The notes beneath the pieces are model-generated. The model saw nothing but the letters and a program-made list of their open reading frames with translations. It ran no database searches and was not told where the DNA came from. Shown one piece after another: positions 48,893-60,835 of a DNA stretch of 64,000 nucleotides. Where the stretch lies: the NCBI RefSeq assembly GCF_033115175.1, contig NC_084840.1:76833179-76897178 (forward strand). Reading direction: 5' to 3'. Position numbers and translations under genes: made by a program. Positions within the stretch are counted from its first letter, which is position 1, and every line of letters begins with the position of its first letter. The stretch is from Lepus europaeus (taxonomy: Eukaryota; Chordata; Mammalia; Lagomorpha; Leporidae).

Positions 48893-49345
48893 TTTTTTTT
48901 TTTTTTTTGATGGGGCTTCTCAGTCATTTCTTCCATTGCCTTCCAGAGGAATTGCTCCCCCAGTGTTACTCTTTGGTGACCTACAGTAGGGTAACTCTCT
49001 GGTCACTCCCTTACCTTTCCCTCCTTTAACATTATTTTGTCAAAGAGATATCTTTTATAAGTACTTTTCCTGTGCACAAGAATTTAATACAACTGACAAT
49101 CTGCTCAACAGGAGTCAAGACATCCCATGGACACTGGAGAGTTGGCTGAGTGTAGGTAAATGTGTCCATTCCTACCTGCTGCTGATCTCTCCCTCACTTG
49201 GGCTCAATGACCCAATGTTCCCATGGCCCAGGGCTTGAATATTTCCAGTAAAGGAAAGGCACCCATAGAAGGCTGCCAGGACACTGGGAATTCACTTGAC
49301 CCTTAGACCTTGATCTACTCAGGGAGACCCTAGAAAAATTGAGTT

Positions 49346-49712
49346 TTTTTATTTTTTTTTATTTTATTTTTATTTTTTTTATTTTTGACAGGCAGAGTGG
49401 ACAGTGAGAGAGAGACAGAGAGAAAGGTCTTCCTTTTGCCGTTGGTTCACCCTCCAATGGCCGCCGCGGTAGCGCGCTGCGGCTGGCACACCGCGCTGTT
49501 CCGATGGCAGGAGCCAGGGGCTTCTCCTGGTCTCCCATGGGGTGCAGGGCCCAAGCACTTGGGCCATCCTTCACTGCCTTCCCGGGCCATAGCAGAGAGC
49601 TGGTCTGGAAGAGGGGCAACCAGGATAGAATCCGGCGCCCCAACCGGGACTAGAACCTGGTGTGCCGGCGCTGCAAGGTGGAGGATTAGCCTGTTAAGCC
49701 ACGGCGCCGGCC
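49346..49712 (-). mobile_element. Youngest-type CSINE
   Basis: GC-rich head (agccacggcgccggcc at the right end) with CpGs preserved; long T-rich tail. Confidence 0.93.
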
Positions 49713-49780
49713 ACCACAGTCACTCTTGAGAACTGTTCTAAAGCTGCCTGAAAACTTAGTTATCTCAGAAACAGCCTCAA

Positions 49781-50115
49781 AATCTTTTTTAAGATTTATT
49801 TATTTTTATTTGAAAGGCAGAGTTACAAAAAGAGAGAAGGAGAGGCAGAGAGAGAGGTGGGGAAAAGTCTTCCATCTGCTGGTTCACTCCCTAATTGTCG
49901 CATCGGCTGGAGCTGAGCTGATCCGGATCCAGGAATTTCTTCCAGGTCTCCCACACGGTGCAGGTGCTCAAGCACTTGAGCCATCCTCTACTGCTTTCCC
50001 AAGCCATAGCAGAGAACTGGATGGGAAGTGGAGCGCAAGGACTCGAATTGGGGCCCATATAGGGTGCTGGCACTGCAGGCAGCGGTGTTACCCACTACGC
50101 CACAGCACCAGTCCC
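49781..50115 (-). mobile_element. CSINE
   Basis: Full reverse C-repeat only 70 bases from the previous one. Confidence 0.9.
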
Positions 50116-50239
50116 ATCAGTTGACTGTTGATTCAGATGCTGTTGCCTAAGGTGTTTGTTGGGTTAAAAAAAAAAAAAACAAACAAACAAAAAAAAAAAA
50201 ACAAAAAAAAACTAGGCTCAAATTCAACTTAAAATCTAA

Positions 50240-50366
50240 GGAGTTGGAACCAGTCCTGTGTCATAGCAGGCAAAGCCACGGCCTGCAGTTCCAGCATCCC
50301 ATAAGGGCACTGGTTCAAGTTACGGCTGCTCCACTTCCAATCCAGGTGTCTACTATGGTCAGTGAT
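50240..50366 (+). mobile_element. CSINE 5' half, cut by an LTR
   Basis: Head and first part of the body, ending where the LTR begins at 50367. The other half is not found on the far side. Confidence 0.75.
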
Positions 50367-51123
50367 TGTAAGGCCGCCTCAAAACACACCAAACACCAGA
50401 ATAAGGAAAAGAGTTTATCTGGGGGAAACTCGACAGACTGGAGGGAAGGGGCGAAGAAGGAAAAGAGGGAGAAGGGGGGTGTAAGAGAGATTGAGAGAGA
50501 AAGAGACAGAGAGATCAGGAGATGGAGAGAAAGAGAGCTACATGTCAGGAACAGGTCCTTTTAAAACTTTGCGGGGGCAGGGGGGGGGAGGCAGGGAAGT
50601 AGGAGCAGCGAATCCCATTAGTATGGGGGTGGGGCTGACAGCAGTGGTTGGGCCTTGTGGCCACCTGACCTCCCGCAATGGCAGCGGGCACTAGAGCCTA
50701 GGATGGTGTCAGGACTTTGCCATTTTACTATCAGTGATGAAGCATTATTTAGGGAATTTATGATAGCCAGGTGGGCTCCAATTGGTCTGAGAATAACATG
50801 AAGCTGGTAGTTACATTCTGCCCAGACCTGGAATTCCCCTATACAAACCACCTTCATCACTGACCAATCAAAAGAAAGTCATGAGCGCTACTGACCAACC
50901 AGGAAAATGGACACTAGCTGAGCTGATCATGCACCTCTCAGCCCCAGTTTCAATCTATAAGAACCCTCATCCCTAACTCCTCTACAAGCCTGGAATGTAA
51001 GCAAAGCTGCCTGGATCCTTGCTCTGCACTTTGCAGTAAATATATACTTTCTTCCACCACCCCAGATGTCAGTGATTGGCTTTCTGTGCATTGGGTGAGT
51101 GGACCCAGTATGGGGCTCCTACA
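50367..51123 (+). mobile_element. Solo LTR-like fossil, about 757 bp
   Basis: Begins tgtaaggccgcc and ends ggctcctaca. It has a purine-rich early part and a poly(A)-like agtaaa near 51036. No clear target duplication, so one or both ends may be secondarily altered. Confidence 0.65.
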
Positions 51124-51149
51124 GCAATGCCTCCACCTAGTTTGGGTGT

Positions 51150-51255
51150 TGTTTGGCAACAAAAGGGCCCTTCATTGTGATCAAGTGGGATTTATTCTTG
51201 GTATGTATGCAAGTATTATATTACTCAACATACACAAACCAAAATGTGTGATAGT
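51150..51255 (+). mobile_element. L1 ORF2 fragment
   Basis: 'cttcattgtgatcaagtggg' and following match the L1 piece at 5390-5470. The LTR-like element that follows appears to have been inserted into this L1. Confidence 0.65.
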
Positions 51256-51693
51256 AATCAGACCAATTCTGCTCCCAATTTGGATAGCTGATTCACCAGT
51301 GTCGGTAAGAGGAAAGAGTTTATTTCAAGAAGCCAGCATTTTGGGGAAAGAGAGATTTCTTGATTGAAATTTTGCTTTTCCCATCCACAAGCCTGCAAGA
51401 GGAATTGTTAAAGGGAAAGGATTAGATGCAGGGTAAGATTAGAAATAAAACAGTGAGCCTATTCAATTGACAATTATGTAGATGTTCAGGCTTTGTTCTA
51501 ATGAGGGTCCATCAGCTCCTATGGGGAAGTCCAGAGCTTCAGCCAATTGAAGGCCTCTTGACAATGGGGCTCAGCATCAGTTGGGTAGAGTCTCCTTTGT
51601 TAGCAGTATCAAAGCCTGCTAATGCAAATCACCTCTTCTCAGGGGGCTTCTGATATACTTATGCAAACATTACTATTCCCCAGACTAGGCACA
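51256..51693 (-). mobile_element. LTR fossil, reverse orientation
   Basis: On the minus strand it starts tgtgcctagtctgggg, with AATAAA-type signals near its far end, between two parts of an L1 ORF2 fragment. Ends approximate. Confidence 0.55.
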
Positions 51694-51769
51694 GATAATT
51701 CACAATATCAGTAGCTATATAAAAATGTCATATAAAATAAGAAAAGGACAGAAAGAAAAGAAAGATGCC

Positions 51770-52551
51770 TTTATTAAAATTACACTACCTTAATAGAATG
51801 AAGACAAAAGAGATATGATCATCTAAATATAGAAAATTGTTTGTCAAAATTCAACATACTTTCTTGATAAAAACTCTTAACAAATTAGGTAAGGAAAAAA
51901 TTTACAACAATATAGCAATGGTCATATATGAAAAACCCACAACCAATCATACTTACTGGAAAAGATAGAAAAATTGGGAAGAGTTTCCTCTGAGATACAG
52001 ACAAGAATGTCTACTCTGATCAATTCTATTCAACATTGTACTGAAGACCATCACCAGAGCAAATATGCAAGAGAAAGAAATAAACAGCATTCAAATTGCA
52101 AAGGACTAAGTTAAATTATCTCTGAAAATTACCTGATATAATAAGTGCAAAACACTGGAGATTCCAAAAAACACAACAAAACAAATAAATGCACTATATT
52201 GGCAAGAAACAAAATAAAAGCACAAAATTCAGTAGAATTTCTATAAAGGAATAATGGATTATTTAAAGATGAAATTAATTGGCCGCCACCGCGGCTCACT
52301 AGGCTAATCCTCCGCCTGCGGCGCTGGCACCCCAGGTTCTAGTCCCAGTCGGGGTGCAGGATTTTGTCCCGGCTGCTCCTCTTCCAGTCCAGCTCTTTGC
52401 TGTGGCCTGGGAAGGCAGTGGAGGATGGCCCAAGTGCTTGGGCCCTGCACCTGTATAGGAGACCAGGAAGAAGCACCTGGCTCCTGGCTTCGGATAGGTG
52501 CAGCGCACCAGCAGTAGCGGCCATTTGGGGGTTGAACCAACACAAGGAAGA

Positions 52552-52592
<41 letters not shown>

Positions 52593-52730
52593 AACTCTGC
52601 CTGTCAAATAAAAAATGAAATTAATTGTGTGATCCCATTTGTAGCACCTTTAAAAAAAGGAAATATTTAGGAATAAATTTAACTGATGGATTAAAGATCT
52701 GTACATACAATATAAAATTTACCTTGCTAG
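51770..52730 (+). mobile_element. Old L1 ORF2 (RT) fragment
   Basis: Sense RT-domain text ('tcaacattgtactgaagacc', 'gagcaaatatgcaagaga'), split by a CSINE at 52281-52614. Confidence 0.7.
52281..52614 (+). mobile_element. Young CSINE in L1
   Basis: Flanked by a perfect atgaaattaatt at 52269-52280 and 52615-52626; long (CT)n. Confidence 0.94.
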
Positions 52731-53652
52731 ACACTTTTAGGGTAAAGTTTCATAGTGTTAACTGGATTTACATTATTGTGGAATATTTTCATAATGTTTT
52801 CATCATGCAAATATGAATGCATATCTATTAAACAACTCCCCATTTTCACCTTCCACCAGTCCCTACTAGTCACTATCCTAATTTCTCTGAGAGTTTGAAT
52901 GATTTAGGTAACATATCAGTGGCATCATGCACTATTTGTCTTTTAGGGACTGGCTTACTGAGTTTAATGTCTTCCAGTGCATCCACATTATAGCACGTGA
53001 AGGGATTTTCTTAATTCATTAAAATAAATAATATTCATTGTGTGTATATAATACGTTTTGTATATCTGTTCATCTGTAGATGAACATTTAGATCACTTTC
53101 ACTTCTTGTCTATTGTGAAGGGTACATTATAAACTTGGATGAGCAAGTATTCATTGGTGATGCTATTTTCAAGCATTTGTAAATATATAGAGAGAACAGA
53201 AATTATTGAATAATATGCTAATTTTATTTTTAACTTTTTTGAAACATCATATTGCTTTACATGACATTTGTACTATTGTTCATTATCACCAATAGTGTAC
53301 AAGGGTTTTAATGCCTTAAATCCTCACAAATGCTCAGTATTTCTTTGTATTTTGATAGTCATCATTCTAGTAAGTATGATGAATTTAAAGTGATATTCCA
53401 TCATGATTTTTATTTGCATTTCTCAGATGACTAGTGATGTTGTGATGTTAACCATTTCTTTGTATGATGTAAGCCATTTGTATGCCATCTCTGGCAAATG
53501 TCTATTCAGTTCCCTGTCTATTTTGATTTGATTATTTGTAGGTTTTGTTGTTCTGGGGAAGCCCCTTTTTATATTCGGAATATGAACCCCTTATCATGTA
53601 TATGCTGGGTAAATATTTTCTCATAGTATATTGACTTCCTTTTCATTCTATT

Positions 53653-54678
53653 TTTTTCAACTTTTATTTGATATATATAAATTTCCAAAGTACAATTTTT
53701 GAATTATAGCAGCTTTTCCCTCTATAACCTCCCTCCTACCTGCAACCACCCCATCTCCTACTCCCTCTCCCATTCCATTCTTCATCAAGATTCATTTTCA
53801 GTTATCTTTATATACAGAAGAACAACTTAGTATATACTAAGTAGAGATTTCTATTTTTTTTTATTTGACAGATTAGAGTTAGACAGCAAGAGAGAAAGAG
53901 ACAGAGAGAAAGGTCTTCCTTCTGTTGGTTCACCCCTCAAATGGCTGCCATGGCTGGGCTGCGCTGATCCAAAGTCAGGAGGCAGGTGCTTCCTCTTAGT
54001 CTCCCACACGGATGCAGGGGCCCGAGCACTTGGGCCATCCTCCACTGCCTTCCCATGCCACAGCAGAGAGCTGGACTAGAAGAGGAGCAACCAGGACTAG
54101 AACCTGGAGTCCATATGGGATGCCAGTGCCACAGGTGGAGGATTAGCCAAGTGAGCCACAGCACCGGCCCCCTAAGTAAAGATTTTAACAGACTGTACCC
54201 ACACAAAGTATAGAGTACTGTTTGAATAGTAGTTTTAACATTAATTCGCCTAGTATAACACATTAAGGACAGAGGTCCTACATGTGGAGCAGGTGCACAG
54301 TGACTCCCATTGTTGATTTAACAATTGGCACTCTTATTTATGGCATCAGTAATCACCGGAGGCTCTCGTCATGAGCTGTCAAGGCTGTGGAAGCCTCTTG
54401 AGTTCACCAACACCGATCTTGTTTAGACAAGGCCATATTCATCTTACTTGTTAAAGTGATCAGTTTAAGTTCATAGTTTATCAAAAAGACAGGATTAAGT
54501 GTCAAAGGGATTACATAAATAAGACCAGTGTCTGCAACTAATAATTGATAGAATTAAAAAGGAGAGAATGATCCAACATGGGAAACAGGATAGACAGCAG
54601 ACTCATAAATGGCAAATGCTCTAAACAGCACTCTGGCCTCAGAATCAGCCCTTATGGCATTCAGATCTGGCTAAAAAG
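53653..54678 (-). mobile_element. 5'-truncated rabbit L1 (3' UTR only)
   Basis: Reverse-strand copy with target duplication ccttttcattctatt at 53638-53652 and 54679-54693. It carries the ordinary rabbit L1 3' UTR and so serves as the reference showing which part of the chimeric elements is L1. It holds a CSINE at 53851-54171. Confidence 0.9.
53851..54171 (-). mobile_element. CSINE in the rabbit L1
   Basis: Target duplication ctaagtagagattt and ctaagtaaagattt (one mismatch) at 53837-53850 and 54172-54185. Three nesting levels: CSINE in L1 in older L1. Confidence 0.94.
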
Positions 54679-54892
54679 CCTTTTCATTCTATTGACCCTC
54701 TCCTTGAATTCATAAAAGGTTTTAAATTTGATGTATCCCACATGTCCAATTTTTGATTGTTTCTTTTGCTTGAAGTATCAGCCTTTATTTCTCATAATAG
54801 TTTCATTAGATATTTAAATATAACTTAACATCTTAATGAAATACTCACTTTAAACTACCTTTATAAAATAATTTTTAAAAAACCCAGAACAG

Positions 54893-55231
54893 GCCGGCGC
54901 CGTGGCTCACTAGGCTAATCCTCCACCTTGCGGCGCCGGCACACCTGGTTCTAGTCCCAGTCGGGGCACCGATCCTGTCCCGGTTGCCCCTCTTCCAGGC
55001 CAGCTCTCTGCTGTGGCCAGGGAGTGCAGTGGAGGATGGCCCAAGTGCTTGGGCCCTGCACCCCATGGGAGACCAGGAGAAGCACCTGGCTCCTGCCATC
55101 GGATCAGCACGATGCGCCGGCCGCAGTGCGCTACCGCGGTGGCCATTGGAGGGTGAACCAACGGCAAAAGGAAGACCTTTCTCTCTGTCTCTCTCTCACT
55201 GTCCACTCTGCCTGCCAAACAAAACAAAACA
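54893..55231 (+). mobile_element. Youngest-type CSINE
   Basis: Perfect 16-bp duplication aaaaaacccagaacag at 54877-54892 and 55232-55247, with a GC-rich head. Confidence 0.95.
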
Positions 55232-55439
55232 AAAAAACCCAGAACAGTCCTAAATTTACAAAACAAAAATTATGAAATAGTACAAATAGTTCCCCTATAT
55301 TTTACACTCAGTTTCCCCTATTATTACCTGATATTACTGTGATGTGTTTGTCACAAGTAATGAAGCACACCCAGCACACCCTAGTTTTTAATCCATCCTC
55401 TCTTTTCTCAAACTCTCCAAGTTTCGAGTTCAGATTGGG

Positions 55440-55790
55440 GTATTTTTTTTTTTTTTTGACTCCGAAGTGAGGGATTACATTTGGTGTTTATGTTTCTGCA
55501 TCATACTTATTTCATTTAATATGATGTCTTCCAGTTCCTTGGATTACACTGTTAAGTGAGAGAATTCCATTCATTTTATTGCTGAATTTCATTTCATTGT
55601 GTGTGTGTGTGTGTGTATGTATGTCACATTTTCCTTATCCATTCATCTGAAGATGAACATCTTGGTTCATTCCATATCTTGGCTATTGTGAACCGTTGAA
55701 CAAGTAACATGATGGATCAGGTTTCATTTTGATATTATGTTTTCAGTTATGTGATTTGAGGTATAAGCTGCAATCTCTGGTAAAGTTAGA
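55440..55790 (-). mobile_element. Old L1 3' end, antisense
   Basis: Antisense L1 3' region with a (TG)n tract at 55598-55617. Confidence 0.65.
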
Positions 55791-56464
55791 AAAATTAACA
55801 AACAATTTCAAAAAAATGTAAAACAAACAAAATGAAAATAACCAACCAAACTGTAAGTTATATCTTTCTGGGTACATATACAGTAACTACAAAGAAATTT
55901 CATTTAAAAAAGTGTTTGTAAAAACAAAACAAAACAAAACAAAAACCTGAGTTCTCAATTGCAGAGTTAAAAAGATGACAAATTTGAAATGGTCGCTAAA
56001 AGAAATCCGTCCTGGGCCCTCTCTGTCGACCTCTCTCATACCTAACTCCTAAGCACTCTTCATGGCTGCATCCACTCCACCTACCACCTACTGTGACTTC
56101 AGGTACCCTGGTGTCTGCAGCTCTGATTTTAAGCCACTGGATGGGAGCCCCTATAATGTTGGTTACCCTTGCAGTACTGCTTTACCTTCTGAGATTTATG
56201 CAGTGGAATTTCTTGTTCCTGGAAACACTGGAGAAACAATGAATGAAAAATCTTTGCAAACTGCTCTACAGACAGAAAACCCTGTATCCAGCAACAACTG
56301 TGGACTGTTATCTCTCATCACAGATCTCCAAACGTTTAGGCAAATCAGTTCGAGGCACTAAGGAGCCAGAACAAAACAAAGCAGGCGAGTAATAAAATCA
56401 GCACTAGTTTAAAAATCTTTAATAAACAAATTTTTTATGTAATGACAAAATTTGTAGCTGTTGC

Positions 56465-56470
56465 TTTATT
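56465..56470 (-). other. Likely poly(A) signal of AKR1C gene 2
   Basis: AATAAA on the gene strand about 150 bases past the stop. The gene 1 signal position here reads CATAAA instead, so gene 2 probably uses this upstream hexamer. Confidence 0.5.
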
Positions 56471-56620
56471 CCTTTTGGATATAGCTCCAGCTGAGTGTGA
56501 TTGCTAAGCAGTGTAGATTAGCCAGAAGAGAGCTGCCCAGTCGCCAGCATCTGAGATGTCTCCTGCACCATGATCCACTTTCAGGAGCTTGTAGCAGAAG
56601 TCATGAGAAAGTTCTTCATG

Positions 56621-56663
56621 TTAATATTCATCAGAAAATGGGTAATGTGGGTGTCCAATATAA
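56621..56663 (-). CDS. AKR1C-like: AKR1C gene 2 exon 9
   Basis: 43 nt; completes F from exon 8, then [13 protein letters not shown] and TAA. Acceptor tttttag. Confidence 0.92.
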
Positions 56664-58936
56664 CTAAAAAGACAATAATGCACAATGTAAACATCAGTGA
56701 TCACATTTCTGGAGTATTAAAGGTGTGGTTTCTGTGATGCTACCATTACAGAAAAATAGAATAAGTTTGTTTTCTTTCTGGCTGTAAAATCTGATTTATA
56801 TTCATGAGCATGACTTTATGATAAATATCTTTAATCAAAATCAAACTTTTCAAATTATACTCCTGTATCTGGAGGTTAGCATACAGAACATACAGAATAA
56901 AAAATTCAAACATTCTCCTTTCACATAACTGCATCTGTCAATAATGTAAGATGATACCCAGTTATATTTCACAACAGTTTTTAAAGGACCATAGAGATAT
57001 ACTTTATTTTGAACAAGGACACATCCACATACTATTTAATGCTAAAAAACATTTCAGGGAGTATAGGTTATTGCTAGCAATTTGACATATCTTCAACTGC
57101 CCATCATGCATGGCATACTATATTACATTATGCAATTAATTTCATTGAAAAGACAGTGTTCAGTCCAAATGCTTCCTGTATAATTTGTATATTTCTGTAT
57201 TTTCCTAAGTACTGAAAATATAAAGGAATAACAATCAATACTTATTAAAATTCTAAGAGTAGTAGGAATTGTGCATTGCTTGCCACTCTCTACATATAAA
57301 GATAGTATTATGTGTCTACTGTAGTACTCATTTTTGCATAATAATCAAACATTTGCATTTATAACACAGCTATCAAATTTGGATACATATAATTTTTCAT
57401 TATGCTAATTGCTTTCATACATTATCACTTTTTTCCATCACAAATTAAAAATCCTATTTGTAGAAGGAGTATATAATCCTAGTTAACCTCATTTATAGCA
57501 TATATTTGCTTAGCTCCTGTAACCTTGGAGGACAAAAATAAAGATCTTTTGTTGGCTGTAAATTCTCTTCCATCATGGAATTTTTGACTGTTATTCTTTG
57601 GTTTGAAATTTACTTTTAAGGTTTCATTCTCTTCTTTGAGATTACATACTTCAGAAAGTCATAACCAAGTATGTCTATTAACCTTCTATGGCCAGCACTT
57701 CTCAAGGTAAATGCCGTGTTGAGTCATTAACAAACACACATTGAAAAGATTGGCAGAAATTTCAAAACCATTGAAACAATAATTTGCAAGGATCTATGGG
57801 ACAACTGCGTTTGGAAGGGATATGTATTTCTGTGTATAGATGTCCCAGGGTGAAATTCTTTTATACTTCTCTTAATATTTTCACATATATATTACTTTCC
57901 ATAATTTTTTTATTAACAGATATGTATGCTTAAAAGACTGGAGTGTTATCAAGATTATTCTAAAAATAAAAAGCTACTTTTTAAAACTGTTTCAAATAAG
58001 ACTTATTTTGATCTATTCCTGAAGTTATGTCTGAGATGGATATTATCAACACTTAAGGACCATTGGATATTGCTGTTAGCATAACCCAAAGCCATCTGAG
58101 TAATAGTGGATTTCTTTTCCTCATGATCTCGCTAGTATTGTGGTGTACTCATTTCCAAATGAATTTTCCTTTGTTGTGGTAATACTCGTTTATCTTTCTT
58201 TCCCCAGGAAAAGGTTTTTATAAGTAAACTTTTAGGACCTCTGAAATTAGCTCAAAAAATACAGTGAAATGTCTTATCTAATTTTTATATTCTTAAATAT
58301 ATAAGTTGGGAGTGGAAAATGATTTCAAACAAGCCCACTAACATTAACTGGAGACAATTCACATGTTTAGCAGCATAAGTTAAGTTTTTCCAAACTCTCC
58401 AAGATTCAAGACTACATTGCACAGAAAATCTTCCAAAATCAATCATTTATAAAAATGAGGATTCATCTTAATTTACATTTACTGAAATCATTTACTTATT
58501 TACAAGTTTGTGAAATCTTGGAAGGCAGATTATCTTAATGATTATGGTATAAATAAACATGCTGATTAAAGAAAAGGACCATCGCCTACAAACACAGGGT
58601 TGTTGGAAATATCTTTGATAAGAACTGAGAAACTCTGGGAGAAGAAGCATCATCTTATGAATACTGAATTGGTCTGCATTGGGAGAATGGAGGCTAACAC
58701 TCATCCTGTATTCCTTCTCAGAAAATACCTGGAGGCAACTAGTTTACAAAAGCCACTTACAAATGAGCAGGACAATATCGAAGGTTTTGGTTCAGGCCAT
58801 CTAGAGCTTTCATATCCTCTGAAGACAACTGAAATCCGAATACCTATTAGAGAAGTTCAAAATGTTATTATTTTTATACTGAATATTTGCAATCTGGAAA
58901 ATCCTGAAAAGTTTCCAAAGATTTTGAGACATCAAA

Positions 58937-58979
<43 letters not shown>

Positions 58980-60271
58980 AACAAAAAACAAAAACCACTC
59001 ATCAATAACCATGGGGTGTTTGTGAGAATGTAAACTGGTATAACCATTATGGAAGACAGTATGGAGATGTCCTCAGAAATAGTTCCACTGTTGACCCAAC
59101 CATCCCTCTCCTGGGAATTTACTCAAAGGGAATGAAATCAGCATAGAAAGTGTTATCTGTTCCCCCATGTTTCTAGCAGGTTAATTCACAATAGCTAAGA
59201 TATGGAATCGCCTCAGATGTCCATCAACTGATGACTGGATAAAGAAAATGTGAGTTATACGCATGATGGAATACCACTCAGCCATAGAAATGAAAGCAAT
59301 CCTGACCTTTCTAGCAAAATAGAATCAACTGGAGATAATCATGCTTAGTGAAATAAGCTAGACCCAAAAAGACAAATATCACGTTTTCTCTGGTTTGTGG
59401 TAACTAATATATAGTTTTAAATAACAAAAGCTGAATGTATAAGACATTGACATCCTGCGATTTGATAATTGTTTATAGCTCTTTTTCATACTCCTGTGGA
59501 ACCATGGTTTTCTACTTTTTACTTGTCAAATACTATATGTATTTGAACTTTAAGCCTGTGACTATAAAATAAATTGAAAGTTATCACAAAATTTTAAAAG
59601 AAAAAAAGGAGGAGGGAGGGAGGGATAGAGGGAAAGAGGGAAATACCATTGTGTTCTTTGAATTGTATCTACGAAATATGTGAATCTACTCTCTTTATAT
59701 TAATGATGAAAAATAAAATAAGATAAATAGCATGTAAGGATTCATTGTTGTGGCACACAGGGTTAATCTGCCACCTGCAATGCAGTCATCCCGTGAGGGC
59801 ACAAGTTGGAGTCCCAGCTGTTCTACTTCTGATCCAGGTCCTTGCTAATACACCTGGGAAAGCAGAAGACAGCCCAAATACTTGGATCCCTGCCATTCAT
59901 GTGGGAGACACAGATGATTTTCAAAGTTCCTGGTTTTAGCCTGATCCAGTCCCAGTCACCATTGAGACCATTTGGGGAGTGAAGTAGTAGATGGGGCAAT
60001 CTCTCTCTCTCCCTCCCTCTCTCCCTACCTCCCTCTCTCCTGCCCTCCCTCTTTCTCTGTAATTCTGCCTTGCAAATGAATAACTAAAATCTTAAAAAAA
60101 AAAACACTGGGTAAAAAAAATAAATGAAAGTCCACTCCTAGATACACCATATTGAAACCTCACAACACTACAAACAGAGAATCAATGTTAGCTGTCAAAG
60201 AAAGTTCAAACTATTTAAAGAAGACAGGGTCATGTATGTACAAGAACTAGCAAAATCTGAAGGCAAACTTT

Positions 60272-60302
<31 letters not shown>

Positions 60303-60739
60303 ATATATGTAATGTATAATATACATATATGATTTAGTAGAGTTCCTTGATGCAGTTGCATGTTTATATCCCATCAATGAAGAAAAGGAAATGTAGACAA
60401 TTTGAAAAAGAAAAATGTACTTTATAAAGTTCTCTTAAGGAGCTGACACTGTGGCAGAGCAGGTAAGGCTGTTGTCTGCAACACTGACACCCATATGAGT
60501 GCCAGTCCAAGTTCCAGCTGCTCCACTTCTGATCCAGCTCCCTATTGGTGTGTCTTGGAGGACAACACAGGATGGCCCACGTGCTTGGGCCCCTGCACCC
60601 ACTAGGGACCCAGAGGAAGTTTGGCCTGGCCCAACCTCAGCCATTGGAGGAGTTATTTGGGGAGTGAACAGATAGATGGAAGATTCCTTCCTTCCTTCCT
60701 TCCTTCCTTCCTTCCTTCCTTCCTTCCTTCCTTCCTTCT

Positions 60740-60794
<55 letters not shown>

Positions 60795-60796
60795 CT

Positions 60797-60835
<39 letters not shown>

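Larger units (their letters stand above)
45610..50235 (+). mobile_element. Broken class I endogenous retrovirus region
   Basis: A layered fossil. About 45610-46030 looks like an LTR end (AATAAA near 45963) followed by a possible primer-binding region. A further LTR-like stretch is near 46575-46900. Leader and gag-like sequence runs to about 48530, with a matrix-like segment around 48225-48380 typical of gamma-type gag, and more remnant at 48895-49340 and 50116-50235. It has been cut by three CSINEs and by an inverted LTR at 47310-47731. Many breaks; old. Outer limits are approximate. Confidence 0.6.
52731..54875 (-). mobile_element. Old L1 3' end, antisense, split by a younger L1
   Basis: Antisense L1 3' region (for example 'ggatgagcaagtattcat', 'catgtccaatttttgattg'). 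It continues on the far side of the younger L1 inserted at 53653-54678. Confidence 0.7.

Noticed and set aside
56062-56361. 99-codon open frame downstream of gene 2
   Set aside because: The paralogous sequence at 11060-11330 does not keep the frame and no domain is recognisable. Treated as non-coding flank.
58600-59025. 141-codon plus-strand frame across exon 8 of gene 2
   Set aside because: It is the antisense of AKR1C exon 8 followed by an (AAAAC)n repeat.
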